A stretch of 64,000 bases of DNA from contig LSRX01000511.1 in the NCBI GenBank assembly GCA_001939145.1, forward strand, positions 127,153-191,152, in the 5' to 3' direction. Position 1 is the stretch's first letter. The number at the start of each line of letters is the position of its first letter. The notes under the pieces are model-generated. The model was not told where the DNA came from. It saw nothing but the letters and a program-made list of their open reading frames with translations, and made no database searches. This DNA is from Symbiodinium microadriaticum. Its lineage: Eukaryota > Sar > Dinophyceae > Suessiales > Symbiodiniaceae. A program made the position numbers and the translations under genes. Of the stretch, positions 33,401-47,605 are shown piece after piece.

Positions 33401-36400
33401 CTCCAGACCCGTCGTCCACGGCCAAGCCATCGGCGGCAGTGTTGGGAACACCTGCTGCGTTTACTGTGCCACTGCCACAGCGAGTGGGCGACAAAAGTCC
33501 CACGTCTGTTGACGCCAATCCAATCCCGCTGGGGATGCCGGCTTCACAAGCACTCCCGCGATAGCAACGTGCTGCTGCTCGGCCCCAGACTAGCTTGAGC
33601 AGAAGGGCATCCTCTTCCCCGTACCCCACTAGAGGCGTCGCCCCAATCTCAGGAGTGTAACCACCAACGGCCGAGCCTGCAGCATAAATGTGGCCGCCGG
33701 CTGCTTCAGCTGCCATTGCTCGAAGGATCTGATCCCCCGGACTGCGCAGTTGCTTCTGCCATCCAGAGAACCCTCCGTCAGAGGTAGATAACGTCATCAT
33801 CCAAGCATCTGTACGCCCGAGATCAGTGGCACCAACAGGCACGTCGTCCCGTGAATCTGTCTCTGGCCAAAAGGTTCCTGAAGTACCTGAAATCAACAGA
33901 TCGCTCGTTTGCTCTGTAAACCCTGGCAGAAACACGATTCCATAAATATACTCCTTGGCCGGAGTGCCTGGCATGGCTGTCCACACCCATACTAAGCTTT
34001 CTGTAAACTTCATAACGAAGCCATCATAGTCTCCAGGTTTCGGGTCTGGGATTTCGCCTCGAGGATCCCAATCGAAAAACAAGTTGTCATCACTGTAGCC
34101 GGCTACGTAGATACTACCGTCTGGACCAGATGTGACTCCTGTTGCAACATCAACACCAGCAGACCCAACTTGTCGGCCGCGCTCAAAATTTGCATATGGG
34201 CCGATGCTATAAATTGTGAGGATGACATCTTCCCGCTCAAAGGAAGCACTGGGAGCATACAGGTTAGAGTCTGTAGTGCCGAAGGCCAGCACACGCTCCC
34301 TGCCGTCCTCGGCGCTGCCAGTGTAGAGGTGCAGGCCATGCACAATATCGTTCCCCTCTCCGCCTACCAAGCCTGCCCACACGAACGTCAAGTCGAGCGT
34401 GAACTTGACTATAACTGAATCGAGTCCACCTTCCGGAGGAATTCCCAGCATCTGGTCTTCACGGATCGCGGCTGCGTACAGTCCGTCTGATGCCACGACG
34501 ATCCCACCGATGAAGTCGTTCATGTTGCTGCCGAACTGGAAGGCATTGATGTACTCTCCATACTGGCTGAGTTTTATGATCCAGCAGTCTGTGCCACCGC
34601 TGGCTGCGGCCGTTGTGCCAGCCCCATCCTGCACAGTGTTCAAGGGAATGAGACTGGGAATGAGCACTGGCCAGGTGTGCAGATTAGCATGTCACAACAG
34701 CATGAACCTTTGATCGTGCGCTCCAGCGGCATGTCTGTGTTTCTTTCTACTTCTTCTAGACAGCCCCTGCCCATTGATGAGGCACACTAATTGCCGACAG
34801 TCCTGCGCATACGGATCTGGAGCCAGCATATTGTCGGAGGTGCTGCCAGCCACAAACACCGAATGGTCCTGTCGATTAAGTGCCAACCCCGCGAGGATAT
34901 CGTCTCCAAAGCTCCCGAGCTGTCTGGTCCACAAAATGCTTCCGTTGTACCCGACCTTGGTAACCCATGCATCTCGCAACCCGAAGTTTGTAAAATTCAA
35001 CGGCTGCAGAGAAAGCTTCAGGTATCTACATGTGGCCCGCCACTGCTCATCGTCGCTGTCATGTCGCATCCAGCCACATTCCACATCGATGTAGTCAGAA
35101 GCAGACCTACCCTCGGTCCACGTCATTCCGCTGGCCTCTGCGATGCCTCTCGTCGTCTCTGGGTTGACGATAGTACCACTCGTAGTTCCGGCAAGGAGTG
35201 CATGGCCAAGTCCCTTCTCAGGTTCAGCGGAGTCTACCAAAACATGGGAGGCTGTATCGTTGCCTTCACCCCCAAACTGTACTGCCCAGGGTGCATGTGC
35301 AGGGCGTGGGCCATTTACCGTCAGTGTGCCCGCATCCGTAGTGAAGCGGTGTGGAACTTGAGAGTTACAGGGCTCACCAAACCCAAGTGTGCAAAAGCAA
35401 ACGCGATAGTGACCGCCTTCCGCAGCGACGGTTTGATTGCCCCAAGTAACATTCGCCAGTGTTCCACCGGCACTGACGAAAGTGCCAACGCTGGCCCAAT
35501 GCAAACCTCGGAGTGGGGTTCCACCGAAGCAGTTCCCCTCCTTGATGAGGAGCCTATCGTTTTCTGTCAGGCCCGCCCCTCTCAACCCAGATATTGAGCA
35601 AGGACGACTAGTATCACAAGACCAAGCTTGACCTCCAGCAGGTCCGCTGATGGCCAAACTACCGACGTCCACCGCAAAGTCGCCAGGAAGCTCACACGCA
35701 CGCGGTGAGTTGTCCAGCTGGTGGCCTGCACACCAACACATACGGTATTCACCGCCAGGTGCAGATAGAAGTGACTCCCCCCAGCGAAACGACGTGGCAT
35801 TGGGCTCCAGCTTTTGCGAAATCCCTGCACCTTCGACCCCTGCCACAGCAGTGGGTGATGACAAACAGCTGTCTGCGATCCGCACTCGGTCCCCCATCTG
35901 TGATGCAGACGTCCCAGCAGCCCCCTGGAACAATGAGACAATCAACGGTGATGAGTCGGAGGCCATGCGGCGGTGATCTGCCACGGGCCCGAGAACCACA
36001 ATACTTCCAATCTCACCACCAAAACTTGTCTGCCCAACGCCTTTCCAACAAAGTTTGTAGATGCCCCCGTTCGCTCTATTGGGTTCGGCCCAAGTCACGT
36101 CCCCATCTGTGCCGAACTGCGCACTGCCACCAAAACCAACTTCCTGGAAATCTGTGCGGTTCATGGCTGCTGGATCGGTGTCGCAGAACTGCTGGGCCGC
36201 AACGCTTCCGTCCGAGAAGTAGTGTCCACTGAGGTTCTGCAGGGTGCAAGGCAAGCCTGCAACACAAGTCCTGGTTTGGTCCCTCACAGGGCCGATCAGC
36301 CGCAAAGTGCCGGCAACTGTGTCGAAGTCTGCTGAGTTGTTGCAATCTGAGAAAGACGGACTGCACCAGCAAAGGCGGTAATCTGCACCAGATGCTGTGA

Positions 36401-39400
36401 CAGGGGCCTCGCGCCAATAGAACCGCGTTCCTCTGGCATCGGCGGGGTCCGAAAACCCAAGATTTGGCATTCCCGGGATAGGTGTGGGTACATCGCCGCA
36501 TGATTCATTAGAGTACATTACAAGGAGCATGTCGTTGTCGTTCAGTTGCTCTCCAAGCAGAGGAATTGCAACACACTCTTCCCCCGATAGGCACGTGAAG
36601 AAATTATCTGGATTTGGTCCGGTCAGACTCAGTACTCCAGCATCGACCAAGACATTGTTAGGTCCACATCCAGGCACCACGCCGGGAGTCGAATCGTTGA
36701 GGAACTGAGTGTCGTTCCAGGGCCGGCACCAGCACAGTCGGTACGTCCGGGGCAGGTATCCTTGCAAAGACCAGCCCCAATCGAAGCCTGTTCCGAGATC
36801 ATCCCATGCCGCTGCATAAGGCACTGAGGTATCACTGACGCTGCAAAGTGGCAGTGGCCTTAGGAGGTCCCCTCGTCGCAACCCCAGGCCCTGCAAACCT
36901 GAGACTTCACAACTCTTGGCGACTTTGCACTGCCATGTCTGGCCGCCCTGTGGCCCATCCACGATGAGCCAGCCCAGCGTCGTTACAAATTCGGCGATCT
37001 GGCTTGGTCCTGAAGTCCCATCTGAACGTCTCCAACAGAGTGTATATGTGTCACCTCTCGCAGCAATGCTCCCAGGCCATGTGAATTGAGATTTGCCCTG
37101 GCTCATGAGTCCAACCGCCACACCTGAATTTGGGAAACCACTGGCACCCCGCATTTCCCGAAGCCGGTTCCAAGCTGAGCCGTCCATGCTGTAGGAAACC
37201 ACGAACTCAGTGATCCACTCATCTGCATCTGCTCGTCCCCTTATCACAACGCCCGAGATAGATAATATCTTGCCAGCATCCAACTGGTACCACTCACCAA
37301 GCTCTGCCTGCTCCGCGACCCAAGCCGTTGCTGAGTCGAGCCGGCCGCATGAAAAGCACTCCGATGGTGACATACTTGGCCGTACCGAGGAAAAACTGCG
37401 TGCATCATCGCTGACGTCGACCATGGTGCTTGAGATGCATGATGCGCAGACTTGCACCACGAGGCCTGCTCGCAAGGAAATATTTCCATACCAATTTGTT
37501 GGATGTATGCGAATGTATCGGGCCGATACTGCAGTGAAGAACTCAGCCGTCTCGAAACTATCCGGGGTCGGACTCACCCTGAAGATGCGCCCATCACCCA
37601 GATCCTCGTCAAAAGCTCCACATGCCGAGTTTCTTGCAGTTATACGGTCCCCGATTGACAAGCCAACACCTGCAACATCCAGTACAGAACAAAGCCTTCC
37701 AGAAATGCAGTGTGCCGCTGGATATGGCGATGGACCGGCCAGCATAATGCTGCCAGCATCTACGCTCTGGTTGACCAGGTTTTCGTTTACAGCCCAACAA
37801 AGGCGATAGTTCCCGACTGACAAGTGAAGCAAAGACGGCCATTGCACCACAAGTCTTTCTGGAGATGCAGACAAAAGTTGGCCAAGAATTGCTTCGTCTG
37901 TCTCAGTACAATTCGTGTGCAGCAGTACGACTGGAGGGTCGGGTCCATATAATGTCATACCGATTCCATGAAGCCGTAAGTCACAGGCAGCTCCTTTGAC
38001 ACACACTGTCTCCGCCTGCCCATCGGGACCAAAAGCTGCAATGGTGCCAGCGTCCACTAGGAATGCATCAGCTGTACAAGCCCGCCAGCTGCTGCACCAG
38101 CAAATCCGATAGAGTCCAGCCGCAGGCAGGGGCTCCATTTCCCATACAATTTCTGCATCGTCAGCAGTGAGACTTGAGCTGCTGTTGGACACATTGTTGC
38201 TCGTCGCGTTGTCTAGATCCTTGAAACCCAGGCGAGCATACTGTGACGCGGAAACTGCGGGCAAGTGGCCACATGCATGCGCTGCCCCAACTATTTGCAG
38301 CTGATCCTGGACCGTGAGATGCAATCCCTGTAAAGTCACCTCAAACTCAAGTCCGGCAAAAGGTGTTGCAGCTGTAAGAGATCGTGGTCCACCAACACTA
38401 AACACACCTAGATCCCATGGCTTGCCAAAGCCAAACTTGTGACCACGAGAACACGGCTTCATCAAGCAAGCTGCCAGCTGCACACATACGCGGAAACTGC
38501 CAGGTGAGCTTATCTGGACTCCTGGCCAAACCCATTCTTCGGAAACATTGGATGTTGGTACAGTCACCCGAGCGCGGCCGCCTGATGTCTGGACATCATT
38601 TGGAACCGTCGTACTGTCGCAGTCGAAGTGTTCGGAGCGCAGGAAAGCCGATGCAGAGACAGAGGCCGGAAGCCCAACCCCCCCAAAGGCAACCAAAGTG
38701 AACACAACACCTGCCTGCGCGACTCCTTCAGGAACAGCTGATGTTGGGCCGTAGATCTCCACAGGCCCCAAGTCGACCCAGGACTGCTCCCCCGTTTCAG
38801 GGAAAGCGCTGCAGGGTTGTGATGCCACGCCGCTGCACCAGCAAATGCGACAACGTGGAGGTCGTCTTGCAAGCAAATCGAAACGCTCGAAGGACTCCCC
38901 CATTCCGTGAGCAATGTATGTGGGCTTCAAAAGTGAAGGCTGCACAAAATCATCAACTGCTGCCGCCACGCAGCGCTGCTCAGTGTCCGGGACGACCTTG
39001 ACCTGATCCGCACCAGTCAAGGCAGTGCCCCAAACCTCTAGCTGCGTCTGGATGCCTGCAAAGATTTCCAGCACCGTCCCGGAAAGTCCAAAGGCGATTT
39101 GCGCACCTTCCACTGTAAGCCCCGAAATTAAAGTATAAGCACCTGAACAGAACGGCCCCTCCAAGCTGGCTGCGCACCAGCAAACATCGTACCTCCCACT
39201 TGCCAGGATCGTGGTGTTTGCCCATTCTTCCTCAAACCCATTCTCGAAGACGTGAGGATTTTCCAGGAAAGCTCCAGCTTCATCAAGGTAAGGCCTCTGC
39301 ACAGCATCGTTGCACGGCAATTGGTCTGCTGGGAGGATCTTAACCCGGTCTTCAACATGCAGCATGAAGCCTTGAAGACGGAGTGTGAATGGCACGCCAG

Positions 39401-42400
39401 CCACGTATTCTGATGTTTGGGACAACCGCCTGCTGACCTCCTCGTCTGCCAGATCGCCCAAACTAGTTGGCCCTCTGGACACAAGCAGGCCAGCATCTAC
39501 AGCAAAGTCAGCTGCTGCAGTGCAGTCGCTGCCGTCTCCATCAGATGGGCACCAGCACACACGAAACCTGCCTCCGACCTGAAGAGTTATGTTCCACGTC
39601 ACCAATGATTCCGAGAACATGTCTGAACTGTTCAGGTCGCGTGTATCAGTCGGAGTGAGAGCGAGTGCACTGACAACACTTGCTGAAGTATCCTGGACCA
39701 GTTCCACGACATAGTGAGTGCTCCTGTTAGATTTGTCTGAGCCGCACAGAATGGCATTCTCGACCACTCGGATCTGATCTGTCAAGAGCATGCCGACTCC
39801 TCTGAGTGTCAAGCGGGATGCGATGCCAGCAGAAAGCGGTGGCTCCACTTCTAGAGAACGCAAGCCCCGGACAATCAAAGCTCCGGCCGAGATTGCAAGC
39901 TCGGAAACGACTCCATCTTGTCCCACTGGATGCCAACACAATGAAAAAATACCAGGTGGCATGCCCGGCTGGAGTCTTCCAAATGTATATGACCAGGATT
40001 CAGGGCCCTGCTGGCCGACTGAATCCCTTGCACCAACGAAAGCCGCATCCTCCATTCCTGATTCGCAGGATTCATTAAAGGCCCCGAGAACCGCCTGCAC
40101 GGCCGTGCCTGGCATATATTCCCGAATAAGGGCGTCACATGGCCGAGTTGGTGAGCACACAGCTACAGCATCTGATTGAGTTGGGCCTACCAGCTCTAGG
40201 CTGCCGACATCCACAGGAAGCGCGTCAGCAAAAGCTTTCCAGCACACCTGCACGGAAATGTCGGCCACAGCATCGGGGAGGAAAATGCCGACGTCAAAAG
40301 TGGATACATTGCCGATCGCTGAAGTAGGAGCAAGCGCAACATGCCTAAATGCTGGCAGGTGGTTGTCGTTAGCACAGCTACCATTGCTCAGCACGAGTCG
40401 ATTCTGCTGAACAAGCTCGGAACCAGTCACCGACAAGACACAGGTTAGGGCAAAGGTGCAGCGAAAATCGTTCTTGAATGGTCCCGAAAGCTTCAGAGTG
40501 CCAAGCAGCACATGATGCATGTCCAATGCAAGGCCATGGCCCCAGCAAATTGAGTATGCTAGTGCGCTTTCAGAAGGCTGGGAAATGCTGTATAGTGCTC
40601 GGCTGGCATTCTCCACACTTCTCGGCAAGAAGCGGGCAGCCTCGCGAGCATGCTGGAGCAGTACTTCCTGGCGCCCGTGCTGAACATTCGGAGCTAGGCC
40701 TCTTACGTCCAATGGCCGAAGTTCAGGCCACGCCACGGGAGCAGGCGGGGGCGAAAAGCCATGGCCCCCCTTGGCCACGGCTCGCAGGCATCCTACCAAC
40801 CTGTTCGAGTACTGTCCACCCGATGCAGTAGCATGATAGTGGTAGAACGGCAGGTCATCCGCATGGCCACCACAACTATCAGTTGTGAAGTTGCTGTCGT
40901 TTGCCAATGGTGCAAAAAGCGGCACTCCGTCCATCATGAACCCTAGTAGCAGCTCGTGCGATTCGTTGACATAGGAAGCAGATGCAGCAGACGCCCAGGA
41001 CAGGACACCAATGCAAGGTCCTCGGTCACTGTGCCAAAAGCCTGGAGTTGTCGCATAATAAGCAGCTCCAGAGGCTGCCACAACCAGTCCACACTCATCC
41101 ATGCCTTCATCAGGTGCCTCTGCACCCGAAATGGCCAGGCCATCTAGGGCTACGCCCACGGTTCCATTGGGAAGAGGCAAATAATGGTCTTCCTGCAAAA
41201 GCTGTGCCACTGCAGGCATGGAGTAGCTGCGAAGGAGGACTTTTGGCTGAACGATCCGAGGAGATGATGCCGTTCTGGGACACGTAGTGGCGATGATCCA
41301 ACGAACGTCCCCGATGACTTGTGCATCGACGAAACTGTCATGACCGGAGGAGGCGCAGTTAGGAGCACCATGAAGGTTGAAGGGTGGCAGCTGTGGCCAG
41401 TCACAGGAGTCACCAGTGTGAATTACAATGGAATCCAACGAGGACAAACCGAGGCCCGAAACTTCAATGAGACAGTCTTGTCCCAAAGTGCATCCGACCT
41501 GACCCACGGCTTGTGGTGCCAGCAGGGTCAAAACACCCACCCACACCGGAAACTCGGATGCCGGAGCTGGATTGTCTGCACCTCCGCTCAAGCCATCACC
41601 GCTAGTGCGCGCCCAGCAGATGTCAAACCTGCCAGGGCCTGTTTCGTACTCCCCGAAAGAAAGCAGCAGCTTAAGTTGCTGAGATTGGCCAGATCGCTCA
41701 CAACACTGCGCAGGATTTGTCAAGCCTTCCCGTTGCAGGCGTATAGCCGCCTGATCATCTGACACATTGCAGCCTGTGCCCTCTGGCAGCAGAAGCAGGC
41801 TGCTGCGGTGCGGCCAGGGTGCGGAATCCCTCTGCACGATCTTCCACTGTGCCAATGGGCTTCGGAAAAAATCCTTCGGGCGCAAGGTTCCGGCCTCTGC
41901 TGCAAGCATCTTGTGTGGGCATGGGCTACCGCTTGGGGATAGGAGCCAGTGATAGGAGCCCGCATCGTCAGACAACTGAATCCATTGCTTGGCAATGTTG
42001 CCGCCGCTGCCAGTCCACGGGCTGGCCACCACTGCGCAACTAACAGTGTCAAGATGTAGGACATAGTTGGGACACGCTTGCAATTTCCCAGACACATAGT
42101 AGTAAAAGTCCTTCTCCCCTGCCGGTATTCGCTCCCAAGTATGGGTAAGATCACCCCCATGCTGACCCCATACCGGCTCGCATCGGCTGCTCAGAAAGAT
42201 TGAGAAGTTCGGAATGTATTGGCCGCTTCCCGTCACCAGCCAGTATTCTTTCCACATGGGGCTGGAAAATCCTTGTATGTTCGGTTGGCAAGGACTGCCG
42301 CTGTCACACACAAGTTCTTGACCACCATCTGGACCGGCAATGTACAAGGATCCGATTGGCGTGAATTCGCTACCGGGCTCGCCAGACCAACAAAGGACCA

Positions 42401-45400
42401 GCTGCAGCCCGGCTCGTCCCGACCTCACTGTACCCAGATCATATGTGCCTGCAGTTCCTTGCCGAGGTCGCAGTGGTGCACCGAAACCTGCCAGGCCAAG
42501 CAATCCGGGAATCATGGCTACATCACTGTCCTCGCCGGCTGATGCATTGAATGTGCAGTTGGACTCCGCTATCTGCAAGGTGTTTTCAAGATTCAATCCA
42601 TAGCCACCCAGGGTGAGGTCGCAAGGATACCCCTTGACACAAACGCCAACTGCGGCTTCAGGTCCAACAAGGGAGAATCGCCCGAGCTCGACAGCAAATG
42701 GCAGTGCTGGAGATGGCCGCCAGCAGACCCGAAAGAATGGGCCGACGGCTCCTGCTGATGCGATGCCCAAAGGGTAAGCGGCGTCCTCAAGGGACACGTT
42801 TTGCGGAGATGCTGGGTTGTCGAAACCCTCGACAGATGCTGCATCACCCACATCTGCAACAGAACATGATCGCTCAAGCGCGGAAGCCTCCCAAGTCGCA
42901 ACGACAGGTCTGTCACCGCCGATCAGCCAAACCCCGCTTGACTCTGGAATGTTGTAACCCTGGACAGACAGGGCGCAAGGGATACCAATGGTGCATACGA
43001 AACTCCGGTGCTGTTCGGGTCCTGCCACGTAAAAGACACCCAGGTCAACCTGAAAGTCTGCCCAGTGCGACCAACTGAAAGCCCAGCACAACCGGCCAAC
43101 AGGCCCAACGTTCCCGGCTGTTGCAGTTCCAGCAAAATAGTGATTCACACCTTGAGGTGTCGGGCGCTGTGGCCACTGCAAACCTGAATGGCTGAGCAAG
43201 GGCTCGGCGGACCCGCAAGATCTGGCAACATCCACGATCATGATGGCGTTGCTGCGGCTGAGTCCATGTCCGTCGAGCACTACATGACAAGGCATCCCCA
43301 ACGTGCAGGCATGCTGCTGCGTGAGGTCTGGCCCAACGATGACCAAGTTGCCCAGTGTAGCCGAAAAGCCTCCATGGCTCGAGCATCTATCACCCTGAGC
43401 AACGCAGTAGCAGATCTTCCAAGTGCCAGGGCTTCCGGTGCGTTCCGATGCATTCGGCATCTCAAAAACATGCGGTGACTGCGCTGCGTCCAAAACCAAT
43501 CCAGCCAGATCGCCGAGGTCTTGATCCAACTCCGTGAGGTTCTCTGAGCTAGCATCAGAACTCCCGCTCACATTGCCACAGCTCCAAGCAGATGGGAACA
43601 GCATGACCTGGTCTTGAACAGACAGGTCGTATCCCACGACTGGACCGATTGTGCAAGTGGATGCGTTGAGCATGCATGTGAAGTCCGTTGCTGGCAAAGG
43701 TCCGGCCATGTCAAGCATTCCCATGTCGATGCTGTATCTTGATGCAGGGCAGCCCTCATCTGTGTGTACGCAGTAACACAACTTCCACTTTCCAGCAGGA
43801 ACATGCGGCAACTCGACCAGAACTGCGTGCTGACCGCTGTCAACTTCCAAGGTGGTCGCCCAAGGCCCCGCCCACTCTGCCCTCGAAGAAACCGAAGCTG
43901 TTCCAATTTGCCCCTGGCCCTGGCTGCAATATTCCGTTGATGGAATTGCCACGACGAGGTCTGCAGGGCTTAATGCGAAACCAGCCACTGGCCCGAAGGT
44001 GCAAGAGGATCCCACAAAGCAGTGTTGCTCCCTGCGTTCCATGAGACCGGAAAATTCCAGGGATCCTGCCTCAACAGAGAAGCCCGTACTTTTCTGCCAG
44101 CAAATTGTGGACAACCCCGGGCTGTCTTCGACTGGCACACCCAGCCTGTAGACGGTCCTTAGCTTCGGCAGAGAGCATGACATAAAGAGCAAGAGCTATT
44201 GTCATGCAGCACGCACTCTGACTTGTTGATCGGGTTGCCCGTGAAACTCTATGGAGCCTCGAAAGTCTCATCCAGTGGTGTTGCAAAGGCTGCCCTGCCT
44301 TTGCCCTCGCATCGCAAGAGTTGCGGGAGCAGTCGGCATGCGAGCCAGCTATCGATAAAAGGACTGCATCAAATTTCTGCCTTGAAACAGTGTAAAGCAG
44401 TCATTCGCTCGAATGTGGTCGTGCTACTAGTACCATACTGGTAGCATCAGAACGGGAACTTCTTGTGCAGCTGTGACGCATGATCTTCTTCTAACAAGCA
44501 TCGTGGCCAGTGTCCTAAAGTCCTAAAGATCGCTTTCTCTAATTGCAATCCCAGCCTCTGATTGCTGTCCAGCGCTGCCGTTGCTGCGATGATAACCGTT
44601 TCTTGGTGCCGAGCAGTTGGTGGTGATAGGCGGGCCGGTGCCGCCAGGGGCCTCCAACTGTCCGATAAGCCTTCCAACATGAAAGCTACAGGATCCCTCT
44701 CTGGTGCATCGTTGGCCGTCACATAAGCGACAGCATCAACCTGGCGCGGACTTTGCAAAGTGACCTCAAAGCCCACCCCTCTGAAGTCTAGAAATTTCGT
44801 AGCCCTTCGGCCGTCCACTGCGAATCTTGCATCCTCTTCTTCAGGACCGTTGCCACCTGGCAAGCTCCGAGCCACAGCACCGGGCAAGTCTACTTGAGAT
44901 CCTTGGAAATAAAACAGCAGCTCAGCGATCTGCACCGTATCGCCACTGCGTGCTCGCACAGGGATGAAGCGAAAGGCGGTGTAAAGGTGACTTTCGGTCG
45001 TCTCGCTGTGCTGTGGGTTTGTTAAACCCTTCATTGACACGGGGGCAGAAGTGGCTCCTTCACAAGCAACGCTGCCGGTGCGCAGCAAAATGCTGGACGA
45101 CTCATAGCTTGGCACGCCTGTCAGAATCACGGAGCAACTGCTTCCCATCACACACCTGTGAGAAGATATCTCAGGCCCCCAAACTTCGATAAGCCCCAGA
45201 GACAAATCATAACTCTCGGCTGCAGAGCAGGCGTTTGGGTCGGAACCTGCACACCAGCACAAGGTGTACGTCCCGGGTTCCATCAGCATTAAGCTTGTCC
45301 ATCGTCGTTCACTGCCATCACCAGAACTGGCTGCTTCAATGTCTCCCCTAAGTTGTTCGGCATTCTCAAGTGGAGCATTACCACAGTCGGCCCCAGACAT

Positions 45401-47313
45401 GTTGGAGAGCCTCACGGCGTCAAACGTAGACAATCCGACTCCGAGAAGCACCAGATCGAAGCTGTGCCCTGCTGGAACTTCCAGTGGCTCGAAGCCCAGT
45501 GGACCTCGAACAAGAATCCTGTCAAGTTCAAGGTTGTAGTCTTCATGAGATGAGCACTGGGAATTTCCGCTCCAGCACCAGCATGCAACGTACATCCCTG
45601 GTCTAGAGATCGCCAGACCTTTCCACAAAAGCGAAGTATTGGCGTCGTTTGTAGAGCCAGCCGTGCCTGAAACATTCAAATTGCCCGTGAAATACACGGT
45701 GGAAGGAGTATGTCCGCATGATGCCGGGGATTCGATAAACAGCAAACGGTCCTCCAATCGCAAACCACTGAAAGGAGCCGAGACTTCGACATGGAATTCG
45801 TGGGTGGCCACCGGTTCTAAACGTCCACCAAGGCCATTTGTCAAGAGCCCAGCACCCAAGACTTCCAGCTCACCTACTGCCATCGATGCATTTCCACCGG
45901 CAAACCGGTAGCACAACAACCATGTGCCACCTGCAAGCTTGAGATCAAATGCAATGTGATCAGTAAGGACCGAGCTTCGTGCCAAGAGGGGCAACGTCTG
46001 GTTTGTTGTTTCATTCATGCCCAGTACCGTCAAGTCCACCGACTGCATGTCCACAATGATCGGGCCGGTTACCACCTCACTGATCCCTGAGATCATGCTC
46101 AAGTGCGCAGCGAGCTCATCGGCCAAAGTACCAGCATCCGCTGCAGCGATCAAGGAGCCTCTTACTTGAGATGTGGAACTTCTAGGCGTCTGTATTGCCA
46201 CTGCCAATTGAAGCGATCCTTCCGATGCATGCACACGAACTTGCTCCATCGCCACCCCAGTTGTCTGCGCCACCTGGCGAGCCACAGTGGCCTTAACATC
46301 AGATAGCAGCTCAGGTGAAGCCACCAGCGCTGCATAATCAACGCTAGCAACTCGCATCATCAACTGCACTTCCTCCATCTGCTCATGTCCAATCATGTCA
46401 CTGGAGTTTGCTGAATCATTCAGCTCGAAGGGTGATTCGTCAGAGTCGGCACCATCACCGAATGAGTCGTCTGAGATGTTGTCAGAAGCGTTGACCTGCT
46501 GCAGGTTCTGCACTTGGAACATCCCCTTATCGTGCAAAACCGATCGACGGCTGAATCTCTAAGCCGCAAGGCTGGCACTCTCAAAACCAACGCTCAAAGC
46601 CTTTCTTGCTGCCGTTCGCATTCGGCTTTCACGTACGGATGCAAACCTCGCGACCTCCACCTGCTGTCTTGGTTTTATCAGCGCAGCTTCGAATTTCAGA
46701 TTCCTCGCCCTTCGAAGACGTCTTGTGCGAGTTGTCTTGCAGAACTCTTGGAATGTTCCGTACCATGCACCTGACACCTTTGCTTTCTGGCCTTACAGCT
46801 GCGAGATCTTTTCACATACGCTGATAGGCAACCTCATTCACCCCTATTTCGCTCGGCCGTTACTCAGTAGATTTCTAGACACGAAGACTTGGCTGAGTAG
46901 ATGTTGCAGGAACATGTAAGACACAACGGGGGTAACAGTTGGCACCTGAAAACCTTTGATGGGTGACGGGGAAATATGGGGAAGCAGTGGTTTCATGCAA
47001 AGCCCCTCCTTGAGGAAGAACACGCCTCCAGATTGACAAAGGGAGTGAGGATGGGTGACCAATGACCAAGCAGACCAAGCACCAACGCACGCTTGGATTC
47101 GAGCTTTTTTTTGTGGACGGCCCTTACCAGAGGAGTGGCCGGCCAACCCTCACCGTGAAGGACTGAAGGTAGACGAGCCCAGGCCGTTCGAGGCAGAAAG
47201 CTTGGCGACTCATGACATACTGGTTTTCTGCATTTTCAATTGTACACTTCTGTTCACTGCCACTGCCACACGACGACGACGACGACGACTACTACTACTA
47301 CTACTACTACTAG

Positions 47314-47377
<64 letters not shown>

Positions 47378-47543
47378 GCTACTCCAACTACTACTACTAC
47401 TACTACGACGACGGCGACGACTACTACTACCACTGCTACTCCTGCTCCTGCAGTACTAGTATAACTACCAGTACTTACGATTACTACCACTACCACCACT
47501 ACTACTTCTACTACACTACACTACTACTACTGTACTACTATTG

Positions 47544-47605
<62 letters not shown>

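Noticed and set aside
32000-44150. Several plus-strand frames of 100-270 codons (for example 34,791-35,597 and 37,210-37,809)
   Set aside because: Antisense shadows of the giant gene; they follow its codon structure and show no domains.
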